From a bacterium (GTDB lineage: Bacteria; Sysuimicrobiota; Sysuimicrobiia; Sysuimicrobiales; Segetimicrobiaceae): a stretch of DNA of 64,000 bases. The notes below the pieces were generated by a model that did not search any database, had not been told where the DNA came from, and saw only the letters and a list, made by a program, of their open reading frames with translations. Shown one piece after another: positions 40,830 through 50,022 of the stretch. Positions within the stretch are counted from its first letter, which is position 1. Each line of letters begins with the position of its first letter. The position numbers were made by a program, and so were the translations under genes. The stretch lies in assembly GCA_035307765.1 (NCBI GenBank), contig DATGHU010000034.1:1-64000 (forward strand), given 5' to 3'.

Positions 40830-41595
40830 CCCGCACCCGACGCCTGGACTCGTCCCACCGCGGCCACGGCAGCGCCTCGGCCGTCGCCCAGTGATCGCCG
40901 GCGAACCCGAGCGGAGCCGCAACTCCCGCCTCGCGCAGCGGCGGGCCCACCGCCCGCAGGAACCGCTGGCGCACCGGCTCGCCCGCCTCGCTCAGCACGC
41001 CGATCGCCACCAGCGGTGAGAGTGCGCCGCCGGCGTCGGGCCCGAACCAGCACAGCGTCTCCCCCCACGCTCCTCCGATGATCGCTTCGAGGCCCGCCCG
41101 CACCTCGGGCCCCTCCCCGGCCAGTTGCCGCAGCCACCCCCGGCCGTGGATCGCGTGAAACCGTTCCTCTTCGATCAGCTTACGGGTTCGCTGCCGCAGC
41201 GGCAGGTAGCGCGACTCCACGGCGGTCTCGAGCACAAGCGTCAGCGCCTGGTCCAACAGCAGATTGGCAATGATCAGGTGCGGCCAGCTTGGAAACGGCC
41301 GCGCGAGCATGTTGACGATCCGCGCGTCCTCCGCCACCCATTCATGCTCCGAGCGGTGGGGCGCGCCGGGCAACTCCTCGAGCAGTCCGTAGAGGACGCG
41401 GGCGTGCCCCAGCTCGTCCTGCGCCATCGCCGTCGCCGCCACCCCGGCCTCAATCGTCGGGCCGCTGCTGCACCATTCCCCGTACCGCAGCCCGAGCACG
41501 TGCTTGCTGTCGGCCAGGGCAACGACGAGATCCACCAACGCCGGGACGGCGTCGCGCGGAAGCGCCGAGGGCCGGTCGAGCAGCGGCGTGCTCAT
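40822..41595 (-). CDS. paaC: Phenylacetyl-CoA epoxidase structural subunit PaaC
   Basis: A 257-residue ferritin-like helical protein that forms the heterodimer partner of PaaA. Recognisable parts are KHVLGLRYGEWCSSGPTIEA, MAQDELGHARVLYGLLEELPG and IEEERFHAIHGRGWL. In PaaC the iron-binding residues are usually degenerate, and it serves a structural role. ATG 41595 overlaps the paaB stop (ATGA). The order A-D-B-C differs from the enteric paaABCDE. Confidence 0.92.
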   Translation of the reverse strand: MSTPLLDRPSALPRDAVPALVDLVVALADSKHVLGLRYGEWCSSGPTIEAGVAATAMAQDELGHARVLYGLLEELPGAPHRSEHEWVAEDARIVNMLARPFPSWPHLIIANLLLDQALTLVLETAVESRYLPLRQRTRKLIEEERFHAIHGRGWLRQLAGEGPEVRAGLEAIIGGAWGETLCWFGPDAGGALSPLVAIGVLSEAGEPVRQRFLRAVGPPLREAGVAAPLGFAGDHWATAEALPWPRWDESRRRVRDD

Positions 41596-41819
41596 GCGTG
41601 GGCGTCCACGGCCTCGCTGCGGACGGACTCCACCGGGATCACCGCCTGCCGCGGCACCACGTACATCTCGATCCACGACTCCTCGTCGTAGATGCTGCGC
41701 GCGTACACCCGCGCCAAGGCATCGTCGGGCGCGGCAACGCACCCGACGTGGCGGAGCGGTTCGCCGTCCGTCCGGCGGGCGAACACCTCGTAGACCGGCT
41801 CGTCCCCGATCGTCCTCAC
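41592..41819 (-). CDS. paaB: Phenylacetyl-CoA epoxidase subunit PaaB
   Basis: A 75-residue protein, shorter than the about 95 residues of enteric PaaB. It has PVYEVFARRTDGEPLRHVG, then ARVYARSIYDEESWIEMYVVP, the typical small-subunit pattern. PaaB bridges the PaaAC heterodimers. GTG 41819 overlaps the paaD stop (GTGA) and its own stop overlaps paaC (ATGA), so translation is tightly coupled. Confidence 0.9.
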   Translation of the reverse strand: MRTIGDEPVYEVFARRTDGEPLRHVGCVAAPDDALARVYARSIYDEESWIEMYVVPRQAVIPVESVRSEAVDAHA

Positions 41820-42187
41820 ACCGCCACCCCGCAGCGGGCCAGTTCCCGACGCGCCACATCGGTCAACCGGTCCTTCGTCCAGGGAGGGTCCCAGGACACG
41901 ACGATCCTGACGTCACGCACCCCCGGCAGCCGATGGAGCCGCTCGCGGATATCTTCCTGGATCATCTCCATGCACGGGCACGCGGTCGCCGTGAAGGTCA
42001 AGGTCAGGCTCACCGTCCCCCCGTCGACCGCGACCCCGTAGACCAGGCCCATGTCCACGATGCTGACCGGCCACTCGGGGTCGACCACCTCGGCCAGGGC
42101 GGCCAGGACCGCGTCCGGGGTCACCGCCTGAGGTCCCGCCGCCCCGCGGCGCTCCTGGGGATCCGCCGAGCCAAGGGAGACCGGCAT
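41816..42187 (-). CDS. paaD: PaaD N-terminal MIP18-like domain
   Basis: A 123-residue DUF59/MIP18 protein: EVVDPEWPVSIVDMGLVYGV, TFTATACPCMEMIQEDIRE with the Cys-Pro-Cys of this group, and VVSWDPPWTKDRLTDVAR. MIP18-type proteins help insert Fe-S clusters or metals into target enzymes; in the paa pathway PaaD matures the epoxidase. The zinc-ribbon half is a separate gene (40614-40829). It starts 2 bp after paaA. Confidence 0.9.
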   Translation of the reverse strand: MPVSLGSADPQERRGAAGPQAVTPDAVLAALAEVVDPEWPVSIVDMGLVYGVAVDGGTVSLTLTFTATACPCMEMIQEDIRERLHRLPGVRDVRIVVSWDPPWTKDRLTDVARRELARCGVAV

Positions 42188-42189
42188 GG

Positions 42190-43122
42190 TCAGTGCGCCC
42201 CCACCAACTGCCGCATCTGCCGGCGTCCCCGCTGCAGCATCTCGATGAACATCGCGTTCCCCGGCCCCCGCCGCTTCCAGCGGGCGATCACGTCGTCCCA
42301 CGTGATCGGCCGATCCATCAGCCAGCGCCGTTCCCCCTCGTCGAAGTCCACCGGGAGCGGGTAATCCAGCAGATACGACCCGGTCGCCTGATCGTGGTGG
42401 GCGGGCACGCGGAACCCGAGGCTCTCGCACAGCGGCACCGCGGTGCGCAGCCAGGTCTGACGGAGCTGGTCGTTCGTGCTTCCCTTCAGCCGGTATCCGA
42501 TCTGCGTACCGTGGGTCTTCAGGGAATCGGGCAGCCCGAACCACTCCACCGTCATCGGGAACATCCAGTCGATCGCCCGCTGGAGCTCGTCCCGGTGGGT
42601 GGCGGCCAGCCGCCGCATGCCGTTCTCCCCGTGGCGGAGGTGGAAGTTTTCCTCCTTGTCGACCTTCGCCAGCCCGCGGCGCCACGGCCCGTAGCTGCAG
42701 TGCTTGTAGACGTCCCCGAGGAGCACATAGCCGGCCCGATCGTAGAAGGCGTTGGCCACGATCAGTTCGATCCAGGATCGGAGCGGCACGTCGAAGGCGT
42801 AGGGATGCTTGAACTTCTTCGGATCGCGGTCGTAGATCAGCGCCTCGGTATCCACCCCCAGATCCTGGAGGATCCGATAGCCGATGTGCGCGTGGCTCAA
42901 CTCGTCCTGGATGATCGCCAGCGCCGAGATCAGGTTGTTCATCGAAGGGCTGTTCTTGGCGGCGGTGTAGTAGCTGGGGGCGCTAATCAGCTCCGTGTCG
43001 GCGGAAACGGTGAGGATGTGGATGAGGGTCTGCCGATACTCGTCGGTCATCTCCTGGGGCGACTCCACGATGTGCCCCTGGCTGATCCGGTCGAGCAGCT
43101 GCTCGTTGGTGACGATCGGCAT
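42190..43122 (-). CDS. paaA: Phenylacetyl-CoA epoxidase catalytic subunit PaaA
   Basis: A 310-residue diiron oxygenase subunit. The ferritin-like bundle shows IIQDELSHAHIGYRILQDLG and KVDKEENFHLRHGENGMRRL, which supply the carboxylate and histidine iron ligands, and VEWFGLPDS near residue 200. In other bacteria PaaABCE converts phenylacetyl-CoA to the 1,2-epoxide using O2. ATG 43122 is chosen (MPIVTNEQLL); the GTG at 43164 in frame has no ribosome-binding site. It is the first gene of the operon and is read divergently from paaX. The electron donor gene paaE is not in the window. Confidence 0.93.
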   Translation of the reverse strand: MPIVTNEQLLDRISQGHIVESPQEMTDEYRQTLIHILTVSADTELISAPSYYTAAKNSPSMNNLISALAIIQDELSHAHIGYRILQDLGVDTEALIYDRDPKKFKHPYAFDVPLRSWIELIVANAFYDRAGYVLLGDVYKHCSYGPWRRGLAKVDKEENFHLRHGENGMRRLAATHRDELQRAIDWMFPMTVEWFGLPDSLKTHGTQIGYRLKGSTNDQLRQTWLRTAVPLCESLGFRVPAHHDQATGSYLLDYPLPVDFDEGERRWLMDRPITWDDVIARWKRRGPGNAMFIEMLQRGRRQMRQLVGAH

Positions 43123-43182
43123 CGCCCGCACCCCCGCCGGCGAAACATGACACGGTTTTTGCACGAACAGATAAGAATGCGT

Positions 43183-43221
43183 GTATAATCAATTATACGG
43201 CGGAGGCCGGGGAGGCGTCAA
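43183..43221. promoter_or_regulatory. Overlapping divergent paaA/paaX promoters on a palindrome
   Basis: A 16-bp palindrome GTATAATCAATTATAC (43183-43198) contains TATAAT on both strands. For paaA the minus strand has TTGACG (43216-43221) 18 bp upstream of its TATAAT (43192-43197). The plus-strand TATAAT (43184-43189) points to paaX and has no good -35. A repressor bound here would close both promoters; PaaX is the obvious candidate. Confidence 0.7.
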
Positions 43222-43256
43222 CGCCGCGGCGCGCGGGGCAGGGCGCCGGGCGAGTC

Positions 43257-44156
43257 GTGATGCGTGCGCGCTCACTCCTGTTCACGGTGTACGGGGACAG
43301 CATTCGACCCCACGGCGGGGAAATCGGGATCGGGAGCCTGATCCGCCTGATGGCGCCGCTCGGGTTTTCCCCGCGCGCGGTACGCGCCGCGGTGTCGCGA
43401 ACCGCCCACCAGGGATGGCTCCGCACCAGGCGGGTGGGGCGGCGGGCCTTCTACTCGCTCACTCCCCAGGGCGCCTGGCGGGTGGCGGAAGGCGTGCGCC
43501 GCGTCTACCAGTCGGGCCCCGAGCCGTGGGACGCCCGGTGGCGCCTGCTGACCTACGCGATCCCGGAGGGCCGCCGCCCCGCCCGCGATCGGCTGCGGCG
43601 GGAGTTGACCTGGTTGGGGCTCGGCCCGCTCTCCAAGAGCACCTGGATCACCCCGCGGAACCTCACCTCCCTGCTCACCGAGTTGGCCGCCGCGCGCGGG
43701 GTGACCGATCACGTCACGATCTTCGAAGCGGACTCCCTCGGCCTTCCGCAGGACCGCGCGCTCGTGGCCCGGTGCTGGGACTTGGCGGCGATCGCCGGAA
43801 AATATCGGGCGTTCATTCGGGCGACCCGGCGGCGATCCGCCGGGCGCCGCCCCCGGCTGCGGCGGCGCGGGATCTCGCCCGCCGCCTGTTTCGCGGAGAA
43901 GATCCTGCTCGTTCACGAATACCGGAAGTTCTTGTTCGTGGACCCCGGCCTGCCGGCCGAGCTGCTGCCGCCGGACTGGCCGGGGCGGGACGCTTCTCGG
44001 GTGTTCCAAGAAGTCTACCGGATGTTGGCGGAGCCGGCGGCGCGGTTCTTCGACGCGGCCTTCGAGCCGCCGCCGAGCACGGCGCGCGATCGAACCCGAT
44101 CGCCCCAGGACCCCCCGCCCCGTCGCGGCGCCGGGGCAGCCCTCGCGACCGGGTGA
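43257..44156 (+). CDS. paaX: PaaX-family transcriptional repressor
   Basis: A 299-residue GntR-like repressor. RSLLFTVYGDSIRPHGGEI is the hallmark start; GFSPRAVRAAVSRTAHQGWL is the winged-helix recognition part, and PWDARWRLLTYAIPE opens the central domain. PaaX proteins bind phenylacetyl-CoA or another aryl-CoA and then release the operator. It is transcribed away from paaA. The start is GTG 43257 or ATG 43260. The last 40 residues are a disordered Arg/Pro-rich tail. Confidence 0.93.
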   Translation: MMRARSLLFTVYGDSIRPHGGEIGIGSLIRLMAPLGFSPRAVRAAVSRTAHQGWLRTRRVGRRAFYSLTPQGAWRVAEGVRRVYQSGPEPWDARWRLLTYAIPEGRRPARDRLRRELTWLGLGPLSKSTWITPRNLTSLLTELAAARGVTDHVTIFEADSLGLPQDRALVARCWDLAAIAGKYRAFIRATRRRSAGRRPRLRRRGISPAACFAEKILLVHEYRKFLFVDPGLPAELLPPDWPGRDASRVFQEVYRMLAEPAARFFDAAFEPPPSTARDRTRSPQDPPPRRGAGAALATG

Positions 44157-44159
44157 GCG

Positions 44160-44939
44160 CTACCTCCCCTTGAACGCCGGCGGGCGCTTCTCCAGAAAAG
44201 CGCTCACGCCCTCGGCGGCGTCCTCCGACGCGAACGTTCGGAACAGCGCCTCCCGCTCGTAGGCCAGCCCGCCCTCCAAGGGAAGCTCCATGCCGCGGGT
44301 GACCGTGAGCTTGATCAGTCCGACGGCCATGGTCGCGCTCTTGGCCAAGGCCTCCGCGTACTCGCGGGTCTTGGCCGACAGCTCCTCCGCCGGGAACACC
44401 CGGTCGACGAGGCCGATCGAGAGCGCCTCCTCCGGCGAGACCGTCCGACCGGTCAGCATGAGATCGAGCGCCCGGCTCTTCCCGATCAGGCGGGGAAGCC
44501 GCTGCGTCCCCCCGTTGCCCGGCAGGATCCCCAGCGCGATCTCCGGCTGCCCGAGGCCGTACTTGCCCGCGGCGGCGAACCGCAGGTCGCAGGAGAGGGC
44601 GATTTCCATTCCGCCGCCGAGGCAGTGACCGGTAATCGCCGCGATGAAGACCTTGGGGGTCAGCTCGATCTTGCGCAGCACCTCGTGCATGCGCAGGATG
44701 AACTTCTCTTTCTCCACCAGGGTGGAGGCCTGGAAGAACTTCACGTCCGCCCCCGCGGAAAAGAACCGGGGCACCGTGCTGGTCAGCACGACGGCCTGGA
44801 TTCCGTCCTCGGCCCGCACCGCCTCCACCGCCTCGTCCAGTTCCTGGGCAAACTGGCGGTTGTACGCGTTCGCCGGCGGCCGGTGCAGCGAGATCTGCCC
44901 CACCGCGCCCGCTCGTTCGAGACTGATCATCTCTCCCAC
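44160..44939 (-). CDS. Enoyl-CoA hydratase/isomerase family protein
   Basis: A 259-residue crotonase-fold enzyme. The oxyanion-hole regions are FFSAGADVKFF and HCLGGGMEIALSCDLR, the latter with one catalytic glutamate; the second glutamate is in YGLGQPEIALGILPGNGG, so hydratase activity is likely retained. It ends with FLEKRPPAFKGR, a standard tail. It is convergent with paaX (3-bp gap) and lies upstream of the paa operon terminus, next to the CoA ligase gene. It may serve the beta-oxidation-like steps after ring opening. Confidence 0.92.
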   Translation of the reverse strand: MGEMISLERAGAVGQISLHRPPANAYNRQFAQELDEAVEAVRAEDGIQAVVLTSTVPRFFSAGADVKFFQASTLVEKEKFILRMHEVLRKIELTPKVFIAAITGHCLGGGMEIALSCDLRFAAAGKYGLGQPEIALGILPGNGGTQRLPRLIGKSRALDLMLTGRTVSPEEALSIGLVDRVFPAEELSAKTREYAEALAKSATMAVGLIKLTVTRGMELPLEGGLAYEREALFRTFASEDAAEGVSAFLEKRPPAFKGR

Positions 44940-45048
44940 TCACGCCACCCCCATCCTCGGCCGCGCGCGATCGGACACCCCCGGCGGCCCCGGCCGTGCG
45001 GCCCATCCGCCCGGGACGCAGCGTCGGCTGCCGCCTTCCGGGCATCGG

Positions 45049-46629
45049 TCACGAACGCGCGGAGGGCTGACGGCGCGCGCCGGCCAGCCGCTCGCGAAGG
45101 CGGAACCGCTGGATCTTCCCCGTCGCCGTCTTGGGCAGCTCCGGGACGAACTCGATCCAACGCGGATACTTGTATGCCGCGATCTTGTCGCGGACGAACC
45201 CCTGCAGCTCCACCGCCAGTGCCTGGCTCGGGGCCTGCCCCGGCTTTAGGACCACAAACGCGAACGGCTTGACCAGATCATCCTTGTCGGTCTGCCCGAC
45301 AACGCCGCACTCCAGCACGGCGGGGTGCTGCATCAGGGTCGCCTCAACCTCGGTGGGCGACACCCACTGGCCCCCGGCCTTCAGCATGTCGTCGGACCGG
45401 CCGCCGTACCAAAAGTACCCGTCGGCGTCCCGGTAATACTTGTCGCCGCTGGCGAACCACTTTCCGCGGAAGGCCTCCCTGGTGCGCTCGTGCTTGTTCC
45501 AATACCCGGGAGCGACGCTGTCCCCGCTGACGAGGAGATCTCCGATCTCGCCCGCCGGCAACTCCCCTCCGCCCTCGTCCACGATCGTGACCGCGTACCC
45601 GGGAACGACCTCCCCGCTGCTCCCCGGCCGGACCCGGCCCGGGCGGTTGCTGATATAGATGTGCAGGGCTTCGGTCGAGCCGATCCCGTCGAGAATCTCC
45701 ACCCCGAACCGATCCTTCCACCTCGTGAAGATCGCCGCCGGCAGGGGCTCCCCGGCGGAGACGCAGAGGCGGACGGCCCCGAGATCCTTGGGACCGTCCG
45801 CGGCCAGCATCGCCGCGTAGGCCGTGGGGACGCCGAAGAACAACGTCGGCCGGTACCGCCGGATGAGGTCGAAGTACGTCCGGGGGTCGAACCGCCCGGG
45901 GTACAGCACCGACGACGCCCCCACCCGAAGCGGGAAGTACAGCGCGTTTCCCAGCCCATAGGCGAAGTAGAGCTTGGCGATGGAGAGGCACACGTCGTCT
46001 TCGCGGATCTCCAGGACGGTCCGCGCGTAGAGATCGGCGGCAAAGACCATGTCGTGGTGGAGGTGAATCGTGCCCTTGGGGGCGCCGGTGCTGCCGCTGC
46101 TCCAGAGCCAGAACGCCGGCTCGTCCCGGTGGGTCGACGCGGGGACGAGCTCGGCCTCGGCCTCGGTCAGCAGATCGCCGAGGGCGTGCTGACCCCTCCC
46201 CGGGATCCCGGCCACGATGACGTGGCGGAGCGCGGGCAGCTCCCCCAGCACCGGCTGCACGAGCGGCAGGAGCTCCTGGCTGACGACGAGCACAGCCGCC
46301 CGGCTGTCCCGGAGCATGTAGGCGTAGTCGGAAGATTTAAGCGCGGTGTTGGTGGGGACGGCGATCGCGCCGATGCGGATCGCCCCCCAGAACAGGGCGG
46401 CGAGATCGGGGGCATCGAGCATCAGGAGAAACACCCGCTCTTCCGGCCGCACCCCGAGCGCGCGGAGCGCGTTCCCCGCCCGGCTCACCCGGGCCAGCAG
46501 CTCGCCGTAGGTGACCCGCTCGTCGCCCGCTCGGATCGCGACCCGGTCTCCCCGCCCCTGCTCCAGGTTTCGGTCAAGAAACGCGGTGGAGACGTTAAAG
46601 GCTTCGGGGAGCTCGATCGCCGCGCTCAT
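45049..46629 (-). CDS. Benzoate-CoA ligase family acyl-CoA synthetase
   Basis: A 526-residue ANL-superfamily enzyme that activates an aromatic carboxylate with ATP and CoA. The P-loop is WSSGSTGAPKGTIHLHHDM, an arrangement typical of benzoate/4-hydroxybenzoate-CoA ligases. KLYFAYGLGNALYFPLRVGA and DGIGSTEALHIYISNRPG shape the aryl pocket, and LPKTATGKIQRFRLRE carries the catalytic lysine of the C-terminal domain. Whether benzoate, 4-hydroxybenzoate or phenylacetate-like acids are used cannot be read directly; the HCR-like genes nearby favour 4-hydroxybenzoate. Confidence 0.9.
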   Translation of the reverse strand: MSAAIELPEAFNVSTAFLDRNLEQGRGDRVAIRAGDERVTYGELLARVSRAGNALRALGVRPEERVFLLMLDAPDLAALFWGAIRIGAIAVPTNTALKSSDYAYMLRDSRAAVLVVSQELLPLVQPVLGELPALRHVIVAGIPGRGQHALGDLLTEAEAELVPASTHRDEPAFWLWSSGSTGAPKGTIHLHHDMVFAADLYARTVLEIREDDVCLSIAKLYFAYGLGNALYFPLRVGASSVLYPGRFDPRTYFDLIRRYRPTLFFGVPTAYAAMLAADGPKDLGAVRLCVSAGEPLPAAIFTRWKDRFGVEILDGIGSTEALHIYISNRPGRVRPGSSGEVVPGYAVTIVDEGGGELPAGEIGDLLVSGDSVAPGYWNKHERTREAFRGKWFASGDKYYRDADGYFWYGGRSDDMLKAGGQWVSPTEVEATLMQHPAVLECGVVGQTDKDDLVKPFAFVVLKPGQAPSQALAVELQGFVRDKIAAYKYPRWIEFVPELPKTATGKIQRFRLRERLAGARRQPSARS

Positions 46630-46668
46630 CGCGCCCCCCGCTTTCGAGACCCTGAGGCGACTCTCCTC

Positions 46669-47433
46669 TCAGCGCCCGGGTGAGATCGGGGCGGGTTGCC
46701 CCACCTGCGGGCAGCCGACGACGAGAGCCTGGCTGCTGATCGCGATTCCGATGGTGGCGCTCGCGACCTCGTTCCACGTGTACATCCCGACGACGTGGTT
46801 CTGATCGTCGAGCACCGGAGACCCGCTGCTGCCGCGCTCCGGGCGGGCGGACGACTCGATTTCGAAGACCGGGGTGCCGTCCTGCGCGTTCGCGGTTCGC
46901 GTCACCGTGCCGGCAGCGACGGTCTGCTCCGTGGCTTCGGTCGATTTCCCGTAGCCGACGACCCGGATCTGCCCGTGCTCCAGCGGCCCGACCCCGAGCG
47001 CGAGCGCCGGAAAGCGCGGCAGATCCCCGAGGTGCGGGGTGGCGATCACCTGGGGGTCGTCCCCCGGCTCGATGATCCGCCACCACCTAAACGTGGGGCC
47101 GGGGGTGGTCAAGCGGACCTCGGCGATGTCGCGGCCCACCGGGCCGGTCGGCACCTCGAGCGGATCGACGCTCAGCGGGCTGGCGCAGACGATCTCCGCC
47201 CCGTAGAACTCTTTGTCGACAAACGCGAAGAGGATGTAGTGATCGGGGTCGTGCTGCACGCGGGAGACCACGTGACTGTTGGTCAGCGCCAGGCCGCTGG
47301 GGTCGATGAAGAACGCGGTCCCCCGGGCGACGCCTTTGCCGTCCCGGGTCATCGTCACGAGCTGAAAGACGCTGGCGAGCGGCGCCGCCCCGCCGCCCAA
47401 CGCGTTGAGGGGGAGGCTGAGCGCGAGGGCCAC
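46669..47433 (-). CDS. Trypsin-like serine protease, exported
   Basis: A 254-residue chymotrypsin-fold protease. The triad is His54 (TNSHVVS), Asp102 (GRDIAEVRL) and Ser203 in GSSGSP. A hydrophobic N-terminus (ALALSLPLNALGGG) suggests export, but the frame is open upstream into AAAAVALALS without a start codon, so the annotated GTG 47433 may be internal to a longer signal sequence. No PDZ domain follows, unlike HtrA. It precedes the CoA ligase by 39 bp on the same strand, without a clear functional link. Confidence 0.82.
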   Translation of the reverse strand: MALALSLPLNALGGGAAPLASVFQLVTMTRDGKGVARGTAFFIDPSGLALTNSHVVSRVQHDPDHYILFAFVDKEFYGAEIVCASPLSVDPLEVPTGPVGRDIAEVRLTTPGPTFRWWRIIEPGDDPQVIATPHLGDLPRFPALALGVGPLEHGQIRVVGYGKSTEATEQTVAAGTVTRTANAQDGTPVFEIESSARPERGSSGSPVLDDQNHVVGMYTWNEVASATIGIAISSQALVVGCPQVGQPAPISPGR

Positions 47434-47820
47434 CGCCGCGGCCGCGATCGTCCACGGCGCGGAGGCCCGCCGGTGCGAGATCGATCGTCCCGTCGGCCGG
47501 GGGCGGGGTGCGTCCGGCTGGGGCGCCGACGAGGTGTGGACAGAGATCCCGGGAACGTTGACGGCAGACGTCGTTGATCACCTGGTTGGATCGGTGGCCG
47601 GAGACGAACGGGCTCCGGCTCCTGCGGGGGTCGGGGGCACCGACGATCCCGAAACTCTTGTATGCCCAATTTCCCGGGCGCTCGGCGCGGGGCCGCCACC
47701 CGCGGTCAGGGAGATCCCGCCCGGCCGTCGAACACGAACCTAAGGGCCGCAGGGAGTGCGGCCGTCCGCGTCCGGGCGCCCTTGGGAGCGCCCATTCTCC
47801 GGCTCGAAGGGAGTGGGGAA
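47434..47820. other. Divergent intergenic region, 387 bp
   Basis: It lies between the serine protease and the gamma carbonic anhydrase genes. No gene, RNA or repeat is supported; the signal-peptide coding part of the protease may extend a little into it. Confidence 0.45.
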
Positions 47821-48378
47821 ATGATCCTGTCCTACGAGGGGCGCACGCCCCGCATCGCGCCGACGGCGTTCATCGCCCCCACCGCCACCATCATCGGGGA
47901 CGTCACGATCGGGGAGGACGCCAGCGTCTGGTTCGGCGCAGTCCTTCGAGGCGATGTCGGGCACATCGAGGTCGGCCCGCGCGCGAATATTCAGGACAAC
48001 GCGGTGCTCCATTCGACCGACCGGGTCCCGACCGTGATCGGAGACGGGGTCACGATCGGCCACGGGGCGATCCTGGAGGGCTGCACGGTTGAGCGGGGCG
48101 CGCTTGTGGGGATGAACGCCGTCGTCCTCCACGAAGCGATCGTGGGTGAGGAATCCCTGATCGCCGCGGGGAGCGTGGTCACCGACCGCACGCAGATCCC
48201 GCCCCGCACCGTTGCCGCGGGTGCGCCGTGCCGGGTGCGCAAGCCGCTCTCCGGGCCCTCGGCGGATTGGATCGCCGGGGCGGCACGGGCCTACGTCGGC
48301 CTATCGCGCCGGTACCTCGAAGCCCGCGCGCACGCCGACCGCCCGCCGGGGACACCGGAGGGACCGGTCTCGGGGTGA
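47821..48378 (+). CDS. Gamma carbonic anhydrase-like protein, altered zinc site
   Basis: A 185-residue left-handed beta-helix trimeric protein. Hexapeptide repeats run from about 10 to 140 (for example TATIIGDVTIGEDASVWFGA). In Cam/YrdA-like enzymes three histidines bind the metal. Here His64 (AVLHSTD) and His81 (IGHGA) are kept, but the third position is Glu86 (GAILEGC where HGC is usual). It may bind metal differently or lack activity. ATG 47821 has GAAGGGAG upstream. It has no operon partner. PaaY-like thioesterases share this fold, which is interesting given the paa genes nearby. Confidence 0.87.
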   Translation: MILSYEGRTPRIAPTAFIAPTATIIGDVTIGEDASVWFGAVLRGDVGHIEVGPRANIQDNAVLHSTDRVPTVIGDGVTIGHGAILEGCTVERGALVGMNAVVLHEAIVGEESLIAAGSVVTDRTQIPPRTVAAGAPCRVRKPLSGPSADWIAGAARAYVGLSRRYLEARAHADRPPGTPEGPVSG

Positions 48379-48423
48379 CCGCGGGGGACGGGCCTCCCGA
48401 CCGGCGCGATCCCCTGAACGTCG

Positions 48424-49881
48424 CTACGGATCGGCCGCGGCCCCGGGGGGCGGGGTGGGCGAAAGTACGACCGGCCGCCGGGGCGGCTGGGTAAAATCGA
48501 AGTCTTGTACCAGCGACCCGAGCTGCGGCAGGCTCTCGCGCACGTCCGGCCGGGGGTCCGGGCGGCCGTCGGTCCTCGGATCGATGCGGCGGCCGCCAAG
48601 GAAGTCGTCCTCGATGAATTTGACGTAGGCATCGAAGCTGAGGACCTGGTGGTCGATGTAGCCCTTCCGCGCGTACGGGCTGATGACCAGACCCGGAACC
48701 CGGAGGCCGTAGCCGTTTCGGTCGACGGTCGGCGGAACGACATGATCGTAGAATCCGCCCCAATCGTCCCACGACAGGAAAATCGCGGTACTGTTCCAGT
48801 CCGGCCCTTGCATCACGGCGTTGATCAGGCTGGTGACGTACGTCTGGCCGGCGCTGACGAGGGCGGGCGGGTGCTCGCTGACCTTTCCGTTCGGCACGAC
48901 CCAGGAGACCGCCGGGAGCGTGCCGTCCCGGGCGGCTTCGAAGAAGCGTGAGACCGTCTGGATGTTGCGGAGCTCGCCGTCCTCGCGGACTGTCTCGAAC
49001 CAGGGGAGCGGGTTCCAGATCTGCGGGGTGCCGGCGCGCTGCGGTTTCTGCGGGCAGGTGGCCGCGTCGTCGTCGCAGTCCGGCTGGGTCCCTTCCGCGA
49101 CGTAATACGCCCACCCGACCTTCGCCCGGTGCAGCAGGTAGGTCAGGTCCGTCCAGGCGTAGTTCGGTCGGGAGACCGGTCCCAGGCCCCGGCCCCACCG
49201 GATCCGGTCGGGAGTCTGCAGCTCGTTCACGCAGGACATCGGGTCGGCGCTCGCGCACCGAGCCGACCACTCGGAGACCATGAACAGATGCTCCGGGAGG
49301 CTCCAGGAGGCGTTCGGCTCGAACATGTGGTCCTGCAGGACGAACTGGCGCGCGTAGGTCCAGTAGTTGGGGATCTCGCGCGCGTCGTGATATCCCATCA
49401 CGTCGGGCTCGCCCGCACCGCCGCCGCAGGCGGGGTCGAACGCCGCCCGGCAGCCGCGGCCGGGGTGGGCCTCTGCGACAAACCCGTCCATCTTTCCCCC
49501 GGCGATGTCCGCCGTGGCGTCCTTCTCGCTGTGCGGCCCTCCGCGGTTCAGGTCGTGCGGGTCGTGGAACGGCTTGACGCAATCCCCGGTTCGCGGATCC
49601 GGTCCGCAGACCGCCGGCACGCCGTTTTGCATGGGGATGCCGTCGGCGCCGGGGAACGTGCCGAAATAGCTGTCGAACGACCGATTCTCCTGCATGATGA
49701 TCACGACGTGCTGGATCTTGTGGATGCCGCTGAGGTCGGCCGCGCGGACGACAAACGGCCACCCGACGGGCGGTCCTCCGGGCGTGAGCGTGAGCAGCGC
49801 GGCGGCCACTCCCGCCAGCGCCGCGACGAAGCGCCGCCCTCGCCGGCGGCTCCCAACCAGAAGCGGGTTGCGTCCCGACAT
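48424..49881 (-). CDS. Exported phosphoesterase / phospholipase C family protein
   Basis: A 485-residue secreted protein of the PF04185 superfamily (phospholipase C, AcpA). A signal peptide covers about residues 16-47 ([14 protein letters not shown]). The core begins with [20 protein letters not shown], the hallmark of the family, followed by [14 protein letters not shown] and [16 protein letters not shown] with metal ligands. [16 protein letters not shown] is near the end. It probably hydrolyses phosphodiesters or phosphomonoesters outside the membrane. It is a single gene; substrate not known. Confidence 0.9.
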   Translation of the reverse strand: MSGRNPLLVGSRRRGRRFVAALAGVAAALLTLTPGGPPVGWPFVVRAADLSGIHKIQHVVIIMQENRSFDSYFGTFPGADGIPMQNGVPAVCGPDPRTGDCVKPFHDPHDLNRGGPHSEKDATADIAGGKMDGFVAEAHPGRGCRAAFDPACGGGAGEPDVMGYHDAREIPNYWTYARQFVLQDHMFEPNASWSLPEHLFMVSEWSARCASADPMSCVNELQTPDRIRWGRGLGPVSRPNYAWTDLTYLLHRAKVGWAYYVAEGTQPDCDDDAATCPQKPQRAGTPQIWNPLPWFETVREDGELRNIQTVSRFFEAARDGTLPAVSWVVPNGKVSEHPPALVSAGQTYVTSLINAVMQGPDWNSTAIFLSWDDWGGFYDHVVPPTVDRNGYGLRVPGLVISPYARKGYIDHQVLSFDAYVKFIEDDFLGGRRIDPRTDGRPDPRPDVRESLPQLGSLVQDFDFTQPPRRPVVLSPTPPPGAAADP

Positions 49882-50022
49882 CCATCACCCTCCGCTGCCC
49901 GCCGCGGGATCCGGTCCGCGGCCTCCGTCTGGGCATCGTCTTCCTCTGTATGATAAGCGACCGATGGGGGGCAAAGGTTCCAGGGAGCGCCTCCCCGCTG
50001 CCACGCCGGGAGGGGCGGGGGA

